Positions 11,046-22,757 of a DNA stretch of 64,000 nt are shown here, piece after piece. Source of the DNA: Centrapalus pauciflorus (Eukaryota; Streptophyta; Magnoliopsida; Asterales; Asteraceae); the NCBI GenBank assembly GCA_020465985.1, contig JAANYP010003850.1:1736001-1800000 (forward strand), given 5' to 3'. Both the position numbers and the translations under genes were made by a program. Position 1 is the stretch's first letter. Each line of letters opens with the position of its first letter. The notes below the pieces were generated by a model that was not told where the DNA came from, did no database searches, and worked only from the letters and a program-made list of their open reading frames with translations.

Positions 11046-12029
11046 ATGGAGGCCGCCGGAGAACAAACCACCGCCACTCCCAATGGTGGTCCTGATCATG
11101 CTCCTCCCACCAACATTGCTAAAGGCAAACGCACCAAGCGTCAAAGGCCACAATCCCCAAATCCTTTTCTTTTTACATTTTCATCCACCAACAACATTAA
11201 TAATCATTTTACTTCTTCTCCGGTCTCTTCCTCTGGTTTTCCCGCCGCTACATATAGCACCACCTCCGAAGATGAAGACACCGCCGAGTCTCTAATCCTC
11301 CTCTCCAAAGGCCAGTCGTTAGACCTGTCGTCGAGGAAATACAAAGAAGATCATTACGACGGAATGTTCAAGTTTAATAGCAAAAAATACATACAATCGC
11401 CGGTAACTGGAAACGCCGGAGTTTTCGTTTACGAGTGCAAGACCTGCAGCCGGACTTTTCCATCGTTTCAAGCTCTCGGAGGCCATCGAGCCAGCCACAA
11501 GAAACCGAAAAATAACCAAGACATACGAAGACCACCACCCTACAATTACACCGATGTCGACAACGAACCACCGCCACAATATCCTTCCTTTTCTCTTCAA
11601 TTTAACAACCGGGTTTCAATCACCAAGTTGTCCTCCAAGCTTCATGAATGTTCCATTTGTGGTACCGAATTTAATTCCGGACAAGCCTTGGGTGGTCACA
11701 TGAGGCGACACAGGGTGGCCGGTGGGGGTAATAAAGGAGGAAATGGTACCACCATGGCCAATTGCAATAACACAAACGCGACCACATTGTCTTTGATTCC
11801 GATGACAACGGCGGAGGTGTATGATCGGAAGTCTAAGAACGATGCGTTGTGTTTGGGTTTGGGTTTGGATCTCAACCTTCCGGCGCCACGGGAAGCCACA
11901 GCAGCCGGCGCTGACGATCAACGTCAAAAGCGGAGCTTTGGATTGTCACCAACGGGGGAAAATGAGAAGAAACAACAACCGGCTCTTCATTTGTCCCCCG
12001 CCCCAACATTGGTGGATTGTCACTACTGA
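11046..12029 (+). CDS. C2H2 zinc-finger transcriptional repressor, ZAT5-like (C1-2i)
   Basis: A single-exon gene for 327 residues. Plant C1-2i zinc-finger proteins bind DNA in the nucleus and usually repress stress- or hormone-related genes. Visible features in order: a basic stretch KGKRTKRQRP at 26-35 (nuclear signal; this form is characteristic of ZAT5-type members), an acidic/Leu L-box EDEDTAESLILLSKG at 75-89, zinc finger 1 at 131-151 (CxxC...QALGGH...H), zinc finger 2 at 202-222 (CSICG...QALGGH...H), and an EAR repression motif DLNLPAP at 275-281. Both fingers keep the plant-specific QALGGH. The start lies in a purine-rich context with no in-frame Met nearby upstream, and length and lack of introns fit the family. 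The overlapping ORFs in other frames are shadows. The ZAT5-like subgroup is inferred from the N-terminal motif and is less certain than the family. Confidence 0.93.
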   Translation: MEAAGEQTTATPNGGPDHAPPTNIAKGKRTKRQRPQSPNPFLFTFSSTNNINNHFTSSPVSSSGFPAATYSTTSEDEDTAESLILLSKGQSLDLSSRKYKEDHYDGMFKFNSKKYIQSPVTGNAGVFVYECKTCSRTFPSFQALGGHRASHKKPKNNQDIRRPPPYNYTDVDNEPPPQYPSFSLQFNNRVSITKLSSKLHECSICGTEFNSGQALGGHMRRHRVAGGGNKGGNGTTMANCNNTNATTLSLIPMTTAEVYDRKSKNDALCLGLGLDLNLPAPREATAAGADDQRQKRSFGLSPTGENEKKQQPALHLSPAPTLVDCHY

Positions 12030-13660
12030 AACAAAAATATACACGCCACGTACCTTTTTCCTTTTTTTTTTTTTTCTTTATAACTCAAAAGTAATTAATT
12101 TTATCTATCCCCTCACACCAAATATTTAATATTTTTTCTCGATAAATTAGTTTTTCGATAAATTTAAAAATTATATAAATGGCTGAAATTGAATTTTGTT
12201 AAAACTTTATATATTTTATTTTATTTTTATTTTGTCTAAACTAAAACATGGTCGACCACTTTACATGTCTCGTATATAACTATATATGTATGGTTGGTCA
12301 TACAAGGAAATGGAACTCCATTTCTAATGTTAAGTCGAAACACATCTAGCTAGTTCATTTGTACTTCATTTAGCATGTGAAAATATTGTTCCAAATGTTA
12401 AGAAACATTGTGTAGATAACTGTCGTGATACACCATTATACGGATATCATGTGTATTAATCATTTCTTTCTCGAAATATTCATTTGTATGTGTAAGAGGC
12501 CAGGAACAGAAAGAAACAACATAACAACGGGTGGATTTGGTACATAAGTTTAATGTACGTTGTATATATAATCTGAGTTGATCATCAATAATATTCGATA
12601 TGCATATTCATACAAGCTGACATTTCTTAAGGAATTGTACATAATATATACTTCCTTGGGTCCTTGGTTCGACCTCCTATGAATTGAGGTCCTTGCACGG
12701 GTGTCTAATCCCTATGACTTGTTTGCTCTGTTCGGAGAGCCCCCGTGGTTCCTATAGGCGAAAGAATTATACTTTTCTTTCTCGGCTGACTATTCATAGG
12801 GGAAAGAATTACACCTTTTAAAAGGAATGTGTTATGCAATTAACTAATTTGATATACATTTTATTCATATCACTTATAACCCATTCATTTAAGTTGGTGA
12901 TGTTATTTAAAGAACTAATTTATCAAAATGAACAACTATAATTGTAAGCTGATTAAAGTTACAAAAAGTCAAAAAGTGTAGGTTGATTAAAGTTTGGCTA
13001 ATTAAAGTTAATGACGTAAATAAACTTCGATTGTGAGTTTATTAGTGTGTTGTTGAGGTTTGCCCGGTCCATCCTTCTTAATTAACCATGCATGGCCGAA
13101 AAACTCCTCGCTATAGTACGTTCGCCTTTTCTTTCTTGGGCTCAGGAATGAAGAAAGCACGTACTACTATGGTATATGAAAGTGAGTAAAACAAATAAGC
13201 CCCTTTGTAGCAACAGGCTACTATGGTGGCTTGATCGAGCTTATAAAATGTTTCTTAATTAATTACAATAATATTTTTTTTAAAATAGTTTTCTTTGTTT
13301 TTATATAGAACTATATGGTTGGTCGGTCAACATTGATCTTAGTAATGATGATTTTAAAGCTCACGTACTCTAAATTGTGACTTATCCTTCTAATTATAGT
13401 TGAGCATGTACAGTATAATCATATTTTGTTGTTAAAATATATCCATCAAACGTTTCAACTTTAAAATTCATATAAGTCACTCTGAAATTCGGTATGCTAT
13501 AATTTGGTTAAGATATGTACAAAGCTGATGCAAATTAAAATAGAGGGAGAAATGTTAAAGGTCATGTATACAGTCAAACTGAAAGAAATGGTGCAAAAGG
13601 TGTGTTGTGGTAGTATTATATACGATTAAAATATTAATAATTACAACAAAAATAACACAG
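12030..13660. other. Intergenic, no gene; possible SINE-like patch
   Basis: Downstream of the zinc-finger gene the DNA is mostly AT-rich. The block at about 12650-12830 is of higher complexity and includes GGTTCGACCTCC, close to a pol III B box (GGTTCGANNCC), plus two near copies of CATAGG(C/G)GAAAGAATTA. It could be a decayed SINE or other retroelement; I could not find its limits. Nothing else is recognisable. Confidence 0.35.
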
Positions 13661-13733
13661 GGGGATGTAGCTCAGATGGTAGAGCGCTCGCTTAGCATGC
13701 GAGAGGTACGGGGATCGATACCCCGCATCTCCA
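13661..13733 (+). tRNA. tRNA-Ala (anticodon AGC)
   Basis: A complete 73-nt cloverleaf. Acceptor GGGGATG pairs with CATCTCC plus discriminator A. The D-arm contains the A box TAGCTCAGATGGTAGAGC. The anticodon loop CTTAGCATG places AGC at 13694-13696 (positions 34-36). The T-arm GGGGATCGATACCCC contains the B box. No intron is present and CCA is not encoded, as expected for a nuclear tRNA. A T-run 4 bases downstream is the pol III terminator, and CAA motifs just upstream (ACAACAAAAATAACACA) are typical for plant tRNA genes. Confidence 0.97.
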
Positions 13734-14450
13734 ACCTTTTTAAGAATAACTATTTTTTATTTTAGTACGGTGTCACTTATCTTAAAACTTTTCATACCCC
13801 TCGTCTATCGCCTTGATGAGTGGTTGACGTTTTTGTAACTGTATAAGTTAAACCCATTCTTTTTTACTTTTAAAATCCAATCTTTCATTTAGAATTTTAA
13901 ATTACAGTAATCTTATATTGTTCAAATAACAAACCTGATCTAAAAGATTTGCATTTTTTACAAAATTTTGATAAATATAAATGTTGAATTATGCAAATTA
14001 TATGACAGAATGCAAATCATATGAAAAAAAAATTATGAACCAAATGTCTCCTAACTTGTTAGTATATATGGTTTTAAAAACATTTTTCAATGTATGATGT
14101 TATAATATATTTTTGTTATAAATCCTCTAATCTGGTTAAATAATACTAAAATAATACCATGACTAATTGTAAAAAAATGACTATTCGGAAAATGTGCTTC
14201 ACATGTAAAAAAGATATATTACTTTTATAATAATAAATAATACTTTGATTTAATTACTGTATTGCTTCTTGATCTTTAAGGAAAATTACATGTTTAGTCT
14301 CGAATATTTTTTATTACAATATTTGAGACATCCTTCTTTTTATTGACATTGATTCCAGGTTCAACATGTAAACTCATCATTTGATATAATTAAAGTATTA
14401 AACATAGTGTATCAACTCTAAAACATGAACAGTATATAAGTCTAGGGTGT
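13734..14450. other. AT-rich intergenic, nothing recognised
   Basis: Apart from the tRNA terminator T-run at 13737-13741, no gene or bounded repeat could be supported. Confidence 0.5.
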
Positions 14451-14456
14451 CATAAT

Positions 14457-16490
14457 CTGGCTATTACAACATCATTGTTCAATTGCGACATCATCAATAC
14501 ACAGCCCCAAAACTACATATTTTTCAGTTACCAAGAAGCTTCTAAAGGTCATCGGGAATTGAGTGTAAGCTTACTTAGAAGGCCCATCCATTTTTTTCCT
14601 TTACCTGAAAACATTGAAATTCAACAGTAAACTACAGATTAGTGAGATAACAGATTACATATTTAACATAAATATCTTTACAAACCAAACGTAAATACGG
14701 GCAGCGAATTACCCCTTCGTGCGGAGGGCACAGATAACAAGTTGTCATCATGCAGTGAAAGCATAGATTGACAGTTCAACTATCGATTGGGGATGTGCTA
14801 ACCTCGCTGCAATGAGATGTATGGGATGATCAGTCCCTGACAGTGGCCTGCTGTCAAGCTCAGCTCAGGTTACATCAAATTATGAGATAATCATCATGCA
14901 TAGAAAACATGTACTAAAGAATGCATTTTCAAGTGAACGATGGCTACATGCTTATAGCATGTCAAGTACGAGTGTGCATCATTAACAATGAAACATGTAA
15001 GATTGCCAACTGACATGTAATGAGCAATGTGAACATGCCAGAATATGAATGCAAAGAAAGTAAATGCTTGAATGGTAATCTATCACTCACAGTGGTTTAC
15101 TTAGCAAGTATACCCTGGAATGATACCACAAGGTCTTACACAATACAAGTGGGCCTTTAATTTAATGTGTATTAGTCAACACCACAAAGATCTTGTTAAG
15201 TCAGTGCAATAGTAAATCAGCATTAGTCTAGTCCCTAAAATCTAATCTTAAAATTCATTTTGAAATGATCCGAAATTCGGATCCAATCGAAGTTCGGATA
15301 GACCCGAAATTCGAGTGGACCGAGATCCCTACACTTAGAATAACTATTTTGCATTAGTACATCCGAAATTCGGATGGTTGTTTGATCCGAGTTCGGGTGT
15401 CTTGTATCAGAAATTTATATCTTCACTTATAACTTTTCAAGAGTTTTCATCCGAGTTTCATTGAATCCGAATTCGGATCCTACACGAATTTCGCATGAAC
15501 CTGAAATCTGCATGATCCGAATTTTGTTCTTCAGATCCGAGTTCCATACTTGAACACTTTTATTATTTTCCAGATTTCACTTTGGTCATTTTATACATAT
15601 TTTGTGACTGAAAACTATTGATACAAGATTAAGTGTACTCTTTTAACACTTTTTAACATAAAACATAACATAATATATAACAAACCAGTCCCTTTTTGAC
15701 TGTTTTTAACAGTCCGTCGAACACACACCCCAAAACACATAGTGAATTATGAAAATCATGCTTAGAATTAGAATTAGAAGCTGAAATTTAATATACAACT
15801 TTTCTAGTACTCGATTTATAATAATCCACAAGAATATATAACATGCAATAAGATCCACAATCATAAGCTTTGATTCGGTTCTTATAAAAACCGAACACAA
15901 ATCTTCAAAATTCGCATTTTCAAGTAAATCTTACCTCAAATCGAAAGTTGTAATGACTATAGTTCCTTCTTAGCAACTTATATTCAACTTTTCAACACTT
16001 AATTCAATGTTTTTTTGTGTTCTTGATTTGTTGAAAATGAGAATCGTATGTGAGAGTGAGAAAGTGTGAGAGTGTTTTGTAAATAGAGAAAGTGTTTGGA
16101 AAGAATGAACGATTATACACACTTTTAAGTAGTATTTATTGAAATTTCAACATAATTGCACATTATACCCTCAACTTTGTATTTTTTTCAATTTGCTCAT
16201 TTTTAAATATCCATGTCGGTTTCTCATTGTTATGCTCGCTCAAAAGACGATAATGATGATTTCTCATCATCATCATCATTTTTAATATCGATCGATGATC
16301 GATGTATATCCTACCGATGACGGTTACTTATTGTTATGCTTGCTCGAAAAACTACGATTATGATTTCTCCTCATAAGTTTTCATATTTAAATTTGTGAAC
16401 GGAATTTACTTAATCGAAATAACAATCCCTTAATACATCAATTGAATATTTAATTGTAAATTACATGTGCATTAAATTAGGGATGTTACA
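14457..16490 (-). mobile_element. Probable LTR remnant, minus orientation
   Basis: On the minus strand it begins TGTAACATCCCTAATTT, a typical gypsy LTR start, at 16490. The opposite end near 14457 is poorly defined: ATAAT occurs at 14452-14456 and directly after the LTR start at 16491-16495, which could be a 5-bp duplication, but the left terminus lacks the expected TG. The middle (about 15260-15540) is full of (A)TCCGAA(A)TTCGGAT-like motifs. No internal domain is present. Confidence 0.4.
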
Positions 16491-17459
16491 ATAATGGTCC
16501 TTGATTTTAACATATTACATATTCACGAACTCACAAATACATACACAAATCACAATAATGGCTCTAGGAAAATTACTTTTATTTTATTTTTTGTTTTTAA
16601 TACCATTATTACCATCATCGTTATTATTGTAATACAAATATATACACAAATCACAAAAATGACCAGCCTTGAAAGCTCAAGTCCAGTTGATTTAGAACTT
16701 GATGCAATCCTCCTCATCTTCTCCATCATTCCCCTCGTCCATCCCTTCACACTGTCGTAACCACCACCACACACTTCTGTTGCCACCTACAACTCCTTCT
16801 CATCCTCTTACTTTCTATACTTGTTGTTGACCAAACTCAATCTACAACTTTCATCGTCGTCTTAGATGGTAACATGTCGTCTTCATTGCCACCTAATAAA
16901 ACCTTCATGTTCTTCGCCGTAACACACACTTCTTCGTATTCATCAATGCCTACAACTTCATCTTCATGGCTAGTTTTTGTTTTTAATGGGCGAAAAAAAT
17001 CAAATCTACAATTTTGTGATTTTGATTTTTAATGGTTGGTTGTTCAAAATCATAACTAAAAAGGTTTTTCGATATGAAACCTTTTAAGGTAGGATTTTAT
17101 TCAAAATGAAAGCAACAGGGGAGATAAAGTCCCATGTAAAAGATCCATGAAGTGCAGCGAGGGAGGCGATCATTCCTGTCGATCTCTCTTCATGCTAGTT
17201 GAAGTCTTAGAAGTGTAGATTCTCGTACGAGTATATTGTTTGACTATAGAGTGTGATGATCTTTTGTGGGTGGAGGCTGCAATTAGGTTTGCTAGTGGAT
17301 GGCTAAGATTTTGTTCACCTATCAAGGGATGAAAAACTAATTACCATTTCTATAAATGTATAAATGTTAATTGAATTATAAAATAAGTTGAAATTAAAAC
17401 AATAAATAAATCAATAATAAATAAAAGTAACATCGGCCTCATTAATTTATTGGGGGAAG
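16491..17459. other. Intergenic, nothing recognised
   Basis: Includes overlapping ORFs of up to 88 codons on both strands at 16494-16786, low in complexity and without recognisable domains. A T/C-rich stretch with scattered CATCTTCATCG words runs from 16720 to 16980. Confidence 0.4.
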
Positions 17460-17830
17460 GAAATCAGTTTTAAAGGATTTGTATTGGAAGCTTTTTCAGC
17501 GTCGGTGTGTACATTATGTTGGTTTATTTGGAAGCTTCGGAATTCAAAGGTCTTCCCCTCGAATTCTCCGTGTTTTTCCTCCGCATTGAGATGTATTCAA
17601 AGTAATTCTTACTTTTGGATTAAGTCAAGGGGAAAGTTCCGGAGTAAACTGAGTTGGAATGTGTAGCTCACCGATCCTTATATGACAGTTCTTTTTTAGT
17701 TTTGCTTTGTTTTGTTGGTGCCATTTAAACATTGTTAGGGTATTGTTTGATTGTATTTATTGCTTCTAACAACTTGCTAAAAGTCATTTCTTATTTTGGT
17801 TTAATATTAATTGCCGCAGTTAAAAAAAGA
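17460..17830 (+). mobile_element. LINE 3' end with reverse-transcriptase C-terminal remnant
   Basis: An ORF ending at 17666 contains LCWFIWKLRNSKVF followed by a distal Trp/Arg pattern (YFWIKSRGKF...LSW). This is the layout seen at the C-terminus of plant LINE reverse transcriptases (W-IW--RN---F). The 3' untranslated part at 17719-17827 is repeated in inverted orientation at 62499-62603, confirming a dispersed repeat. The element is 5'-truncated, and the short A-rich end TAAAAAAAGA fits target-primed integration. Confidence 0.65.
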
Positions 17831-19280
17831 CTAAACATGTGCAGTTTTAAAAGGGTTAGTTTGGCGTTTAAAAACGATGAGGTTTGTTTTGGACCATTTT
17901 GCGTGCAATAGTTTCAAAATAAGGATTAGTGCTATAAACAAATGTATTTAGGACCTGCAACTTTCATTAAAAATCAATAATCATTCATGTAATTAAGTCT
18001 AATATTTTTATAACAAATATTTTCGAGTAAATTACAAAATAGTTATTGTGATTAGCTCAAAATTACGGAAATAGTTGGTTTTTAAAAATTACATAAACGA
18101 TCTTTAAAAAAACTATTTAATTGCAAAAATGAACCCACTGACTCTTAACATTTTTTAATGATGAATTTGTCATTATCTCAATAACAATTTTGGTCCCTCA
18201 ACTATGTAATTTATTTTCAGTTTTGGTATTTTTCATAAATTTTTGTTATTTGTTTAAATTTTAAAAATGTTAATATAATAAATTTATTATTATTACTTTT
18301 ACATATTTATTTTATAAATACATGTATTTCTTATCTATCAAAAAGTATCCCTATATATTTGATTTATTTATGTTACGTTTTCTTTTACATACTTAATTTA
18401 CTTATCAAAAATCATCTTACGTTCGACTTGTTAAATTATTTATACATTTTGATCGTTTTATTATTACTAAATACTTAGATTAATATATTTTAATTTAATT
18501 ATCCTTTTTATGAAAAAAGTATACAAACTCAGGATTTACTGGTATTGATTTAACTATTTTGTTACATCAATACATTTAGATTTTTTGTTTTTTATTTTTT
18601 TTTATTTAAATATATTTTAACCTTAGTATGTTATCTTACACTTACTATTTGATTTATTTGATTTTAATTATTTTGTTATACTAATACGTTTCAAATAAAA
18701 TATTAATGTATTAACGTTGTAAAATATTTAAGTTTAAAATGAATAAAATGTTAAGTTTATATATTTTTCTTAAAAATTATAATTAAGTCAAAACGTATTA
18801 ACGTAACAATACATTTAAATTAAAATGAATAAAATGATATTTTTTTGAAATTATAATTAAATTAAAACTTAGTAATGTAAATATAATAGCTAAATTAACG
18901 TGAATAAATTACTAATTTTAAAATAAACGTGTTATGTAATAAAATATATTAACCAAAATGGATAAAATTCTAGATATTAAATCGAAATTAATGTAATAAA
19001 ATATATAATCAAAACGAGTAAATCGTATGTTTATGTAATTTTTCTTGAATATTATAATTGAATATATAATTAAGTACTTAGATTGAAACCTATAAAAATA
19101 TAAATATATATCAATACTTTTAACAAATTAAACGTATGATAAATAAATTTATATTAATAAATTGAATATAAAAAAACGCAACATTGATAAATTAAATATA
19201 CAATGTTTAAAAATCTAAATAAAGAATATAAATTTACAAAGAGGATTAAAACTGAAAATAAACTCATAGTTAAGAAATCT
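17831..19280. other. AT-rich intergenic with one MULE-like end
   Basis: GAGTAAATTACAAAATAG at about 18026 resembles a MULE terminus, and TTTTGGTCCCTCAACTATGTAATTTA at about 18192 resembles its subterminal region. No matching right end or target duplication was found. The remainder is AT-rich without a gene. Confidence 0.4.
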
Positions 19281-19438
19281 AAATTACGTGCTTTTTCTAA
19301 CCCGCCAAAAGCTTTTTCCTTGGGTTAGCGAATATTTCAAATCTCTACCGGAATTTTATCTGACCCAATCTCAATCGTCCAAATGTTTATTGCTTAATCC
19401 AACGGCCACAGACTTCAATCCTCGTCATCCACAATTAA

Positions 19439-19446
19439 CCAATCAG
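19439..19446 (+). promoter_or_regulatory. CCAAT-box-like site upstream of H2B
   Basis: CCAATCAG lies about 120 bases before the H2B start codon. CCAAT elements are common in histone promoters; function here is inference. Confidence 0.35.
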
Positions 19447-19567
19447 AGAAGGGTTCACCATCCTACATAAACAAACTCCCCGAAAGACGCAACTCGTCAA
19501 TTCACCGATTCAAACTCTTTACTCTCCACTAAATACAGTCAATAACCACCTTCTCCTTCACAAAGAA

Positions 19568-19981
19568 ATGGCACCAAAGGCAGCGGAAAAGAAGCCGGCG
19601 GAGAAGAAGCCTGCCGCAGAGAAGAAGCCAAGAGCCGAGAAGAAGCTCCCGAAGGACGCCTCCGCAGCCGGCGCAGACAAGAAGAAGAAGAAGAGCAAAA
19701 AGTCGGTCGAAACGTACAAGATCTATATCTTCAAGGTTCTGAAACAGGTCCATCCAGACATCGGGATCTCAGGCAAGGCCATGGGGATCATGAACTCCTT
19801 TATCAATGATATATTCGAGAAACTCGCACAGGAGGCTTCAAGACTTGCAAGGTACAATAAGAAAAACACATTGTCGTCGAGGGAGATTCAAACCGCTGTT
19901 AGACTTGTATTGCCTGGTGAGTTGGCTAAACATGCCGTTTCTGAGGGTACCAAGGCTGTGACTAAATTTACAAGTTCTTAA
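19568..19981 (+). CDS. Histone H2B
   Basis: An intronless 137-residue core histone that pairs with H2A in the nucleosome. The N-terminal tail (residues 1-46) is Lys/Ala/Pro-rich with PAEKKP-type repeats as in plant H2Bs. The histone fold starts at about residue 47 (SVETYKIYIFKVLKQVHPD) and runs through GIMNSFINDIFEKLAQEASRL. The C-terminus AVSEGTKAVTKFTSS keeps the lysine that plants monoubiquitinate (AVTKF). Odd points: GISGKAMG and YNKKNTLSSREI occur where plant H2Bs nearly always have GISSKAMG and YNKKPTITSREI. The Pro-to-Asn change sits next to the alpha-2/alpha-3 loop. The start is the first ATG after a short pyrimidine-rich leader. The reading frame is intact, so a working variant gene is likely, though a recent retrocopy cannot be excluded. 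Confidence 0.96.
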   Translation: MAPKAAEKKPAEKKPAAEKKPRAEKKLPKDASAAGADKKKKKSKKSVETYKIYIFKVLKQVHPDIGISGKAMGIMNSFINDIFEKLAQEASRLARYNKKNTLSSREIQTAVRLVLPGELAKHAVSEGTKAVTKFTSS

Positions 19982-20616
19982 AGAGATTGATCTGGGTAGC
20001 TAGTTGATGTTTGAATTTTAATTTCGTAGATTGGTTACATTTAAATAACCAGTTTAGGTTTTATGTTGGGAAGAAATTGTTGACGTTTTTGATGTAAATC
20101 CGTCTGTTTATGTTCGTGTTTCGGGGAAACTTTTAATTGAAAGTTTAATTTATAATGAAGAGCCTGATTTATGCAAGGTTTTGTTTTATTAATGATGATT
20201 TGATGAAGAATTTGTTTTCAAATTCTTGTTGTTGTCGTTTGTGAGGACTGCGGAGGCGGGTACGTAGTGGACTCAGATTTCAGTAATTAAGCTGCTGTTG
20301 ATTTAAGGTGATCGGCCTCCGGTGGTAGTTTAGGCCCAAAGAGAGTGATTGGGCTGTCCAAGAGCTTGTTTCCTTATTTCTTTTCTTCGTTGAAGAGATT
20401 ATTAGTTTACTGTTTTATGTATTCCATTAGTATTTTAACAACTATTTATTTATTAAAAGCATTAATTTAAAATTAGTTACATGCGATTTGTATGAATTCA
20501 ATGTATTTGTTGTTTTGTTGACATTATTCAAATATTATTGGTTATTATATATTTTAAATAGAAAAAAATAAAATTTAAATAGAAATAATATTGGTTGTCA
20601 AATTTAGGTGTACAAA
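19982..20616. other. H2B 3' flank and intergenic, no gene
   Basis: Probably holds the H2B 3' untranslated region (T-rich, with TTTATAATGAAGAG at about 20150). No further gene seen up to the MULE at 20626. Confidence 0.45.
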
Positions 20617-20625
20617 TATTAAATT

Positions 20626-21678
20626 GGGTAAATTATAATTTTTGTCCCGGTGGTTAGATTCAAATTATGGTACAGGTGCTTTTCATGTTGAAATTATAAA
20701 TTCAGTATCTATGGTTGTCTATTTGTTATGATTTTAGTCCTTTGACTAGATAATTTTTTTAATATTACCATTTTGCCCTTGAAATAATTATTAACAACAA
20801 TTTTCTTTTCCTTTTTCTCTACCACTGGCATATGCTACTACTAAGACCCACGGGTTGAATGATATTGTTGAAGACCTTGCCAGTAAACTCGAAGGTAATG
20901 TGCCTTTTTTGCCATGTGGTAGGTCTGCTAAACTTTTGATGCCCACAACTATGGTTTTATGTGGTGGAGACTGGCCATTATGAGGGTCAGGATTTTTGAG
21001 GGTGGTCTTGAGTGTTGGAAGGGGTGCAATTGAAGAGGATGAAGATGCTGCAGATGTTGATTGGGGTGAGGATTTGGGTATTGTGGATGTAGAGAATATA
21101 TAAAAAGGTGACATTAGCATGGTGCTGGATGATGAAGAAGCACCTGAAGAAAACGAAGAGGGAGGTTGGGATCCCGAGGATCTTGAACTTCCTGTTGATA
21201 TTGAAACACCCAAAGCGGCAGTAGCTGCACGTTCTTCAGTATTTGTCGCACCGACTCATGATATGCCCGTCGGTCAGATCTGGGTGCAAAAATTATCTCT
21301 TGCTCCTGAACATGCTGCAGCCGAAAACTTCGACACAACGATGCGCTTGCTGAGCCGGCAGCTGGTGATCGAATGGAACAGAGAGAGAGAGGGGTGGAGA
21401 TAGATTTCTTTAGAGAAAAAAACAAACCTTTGTTAATAATCAAAATAAAAAAGAGTTTTGAGTTTTTTATTTATTTATTTTTATTAACAAGAAAGTTCAT
21501 TACCTATTTTTATAATTATGTCAAGGGCAAAATGATCATATTTAAAAAAAATAACTGGTCAAAGGACTAAAAACATAACAAATAGGTAACCATAGATACT
21601 GCATTTGTAATTTCGACGTGAAAAGGACCTGTTTCATAATTTGCATCTAAGCACAGAGACGAAAATTGTAATTTAACC
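20626..21678 (+). mobile_element. Pack-MULE carrying a coatomer-alpha gene fragment
   Basis: A Mutator-like element of about 1.05 kb. Perfect 9-bp duplication TATTAAATT at 20617-20625 and 21679-21687. Terminal inverted repeats of about 157 bp (20626-20781 and 21522-21678) start GGGTAAATTATAATTTTTGTC and GGTTAAATTACAATTTTCGTC (inverted right), and match along nearly their whole length, including TAGTCCTTTGAC and CATTTTGCCCTTG. There is no transposase. The interior is derived from a host gene (next entry), which makes this a Pack-MULE. Confidence 0.93.
20817..21373 (+). pseudogene. Coatomer subunit alpha (COPA) fragment, captured and disrupted
   Basis: Reading frames on the plus strand correspond to an internal to C-terminal part of plant COPI coatomer alpha. 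Recognisable pieces: HGLNDIVEDLASKLEGNVP, LCGGDWPL, IFEGGLE, ADVDWGEDL, EENEEGGWDPEDLELP, VFVAPTHDMPVGQIWVQK and EHAAAENFDTTMRLLSRQL. The intact family protein is about 1,200 residues and coats COPI vesicles at the Golgi; here only about 185 codons remain. The frame is broken at the TGA at 20981-20983 (frameshift after GGDWPL), and a stop at 21101-21103 replaces a Gln codon before GDISMVL. The last 94 codons (21119-21403) form an open frame, but homology ends near RQLVIE at about 21373. No intron interrupts the fragment. It cannot encode functional coatomer; any transcript would be a chimera with the transposon ends. Confidence 0.88.
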
Positions 21679-21687
21679 TATTAAATT

Positions 21688-22757
21688 TTACATAAAAGAT
21701 GATGTATAAACAAATTGTGAACCAAACTACGTAATACAAGTTTAATAACAAAAGTCCCAAAAAGAATTGTCATAAAATAGAGTGAATACAAAAAATTATG
21801 TTACATCATTCAAATGAGAACGTATTTGGGTTGTATAAAAGACTTTTCGTATTGTCCATCCCCTATGAATTTCTTCAGGTACGACCGTACGAGTAAAATA
21901 GTATCTGAAATTGAAAAAGATAAATATATCAGATTTTATATATGCCACTGTTAAACTTAAAAATATTAATAAACATGTTTTAAATGCATTGTATTTTATG
22001 TATTATTTAATCGTGCTTTGATATATATGATATTTTCAAAACTATAAAGGGACGTATATGAAATTTCAAATCAAGAAAAACAAATACAAACTAATCAAAA
22101 TTACACATGTTGTAAACTAGATTTAATATTCATGTATTAAATGAGCTGAAAACAAAATTTAATAATATATAAAATAATTGTAAATATTTGAGTGTAAGAT
22201 TTGACCTAACATTTATTAAATTAGTTAGAATAGATTATAATAGATTGGATTTGATTTCAAATTAAATTTTGGTAAATGACATATAATCAAATGGAACTAC
22301 AATTAAATGAGAGGGTCGACACGTGACACATTAGTTACTTATTTATTAGTATTTATTATAAACAGAATAATCAACTAATTATAAGTATATGAAATCGGTT
22401 ATGTTAGAAGGATCTTATGTATTTGTTTTTTCACGTTTTACAATCTCTTTTTATTATGGCAAGGAAGAGAATGATTCATAAAATTAATTGTAGCCAATAC
22501 TGGCTATTTAAAACACCATATATCGCCATCCATGATGAGCTTCCAACACTTGTACAATAACTATAGGAATCACAATCTACTTACTCCTATTTGAACTTTT
22601 ATAAATATATCTTCACTTTTCTTCATGCAAGGCAAGAGGATGTTGATAAGTTAATGTGAGAGGATCTTTTTCCGTGTATGCAACGTCTTTGTGACTTCGG
22701 TTTGTAAATAGGAAGCTGCTGCTACAAGTAAGTTGGCTAGCTGAATGAATATGATTT
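21688..22757. other. AT-rich intergenic with a Helitron-type 5' motif
   Basis: GGTCGACACGTGACACATTAG followed by an AT-rich stretch at about 22315-22370 resembles the 5' block of the Helitron-like elements at 0.3-3.8 kb and 50 kb. No complete element or gene could be delimited. Confidence 0.4.

Noticed and set aside
11083..12129. Alternative-frame ORFs over the zinc-finger gene
   Set aside because: Shadows of the 327-codon frame, which alone has the zinc fingers and the EAR motif.
14457..16490. Clean solo LTR with ATAAT duplication
   Set aside because: Kept only as a probable LTR remnant, because the left end lacks TG and the 5-base match in AT-rich DNA may be chance.
20791..21443. Minus-strand Ser-rich ORFs of up to 140 codons
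   Set aside because: They are antisense shadows of the captured coatomer fragment on the plus strand.
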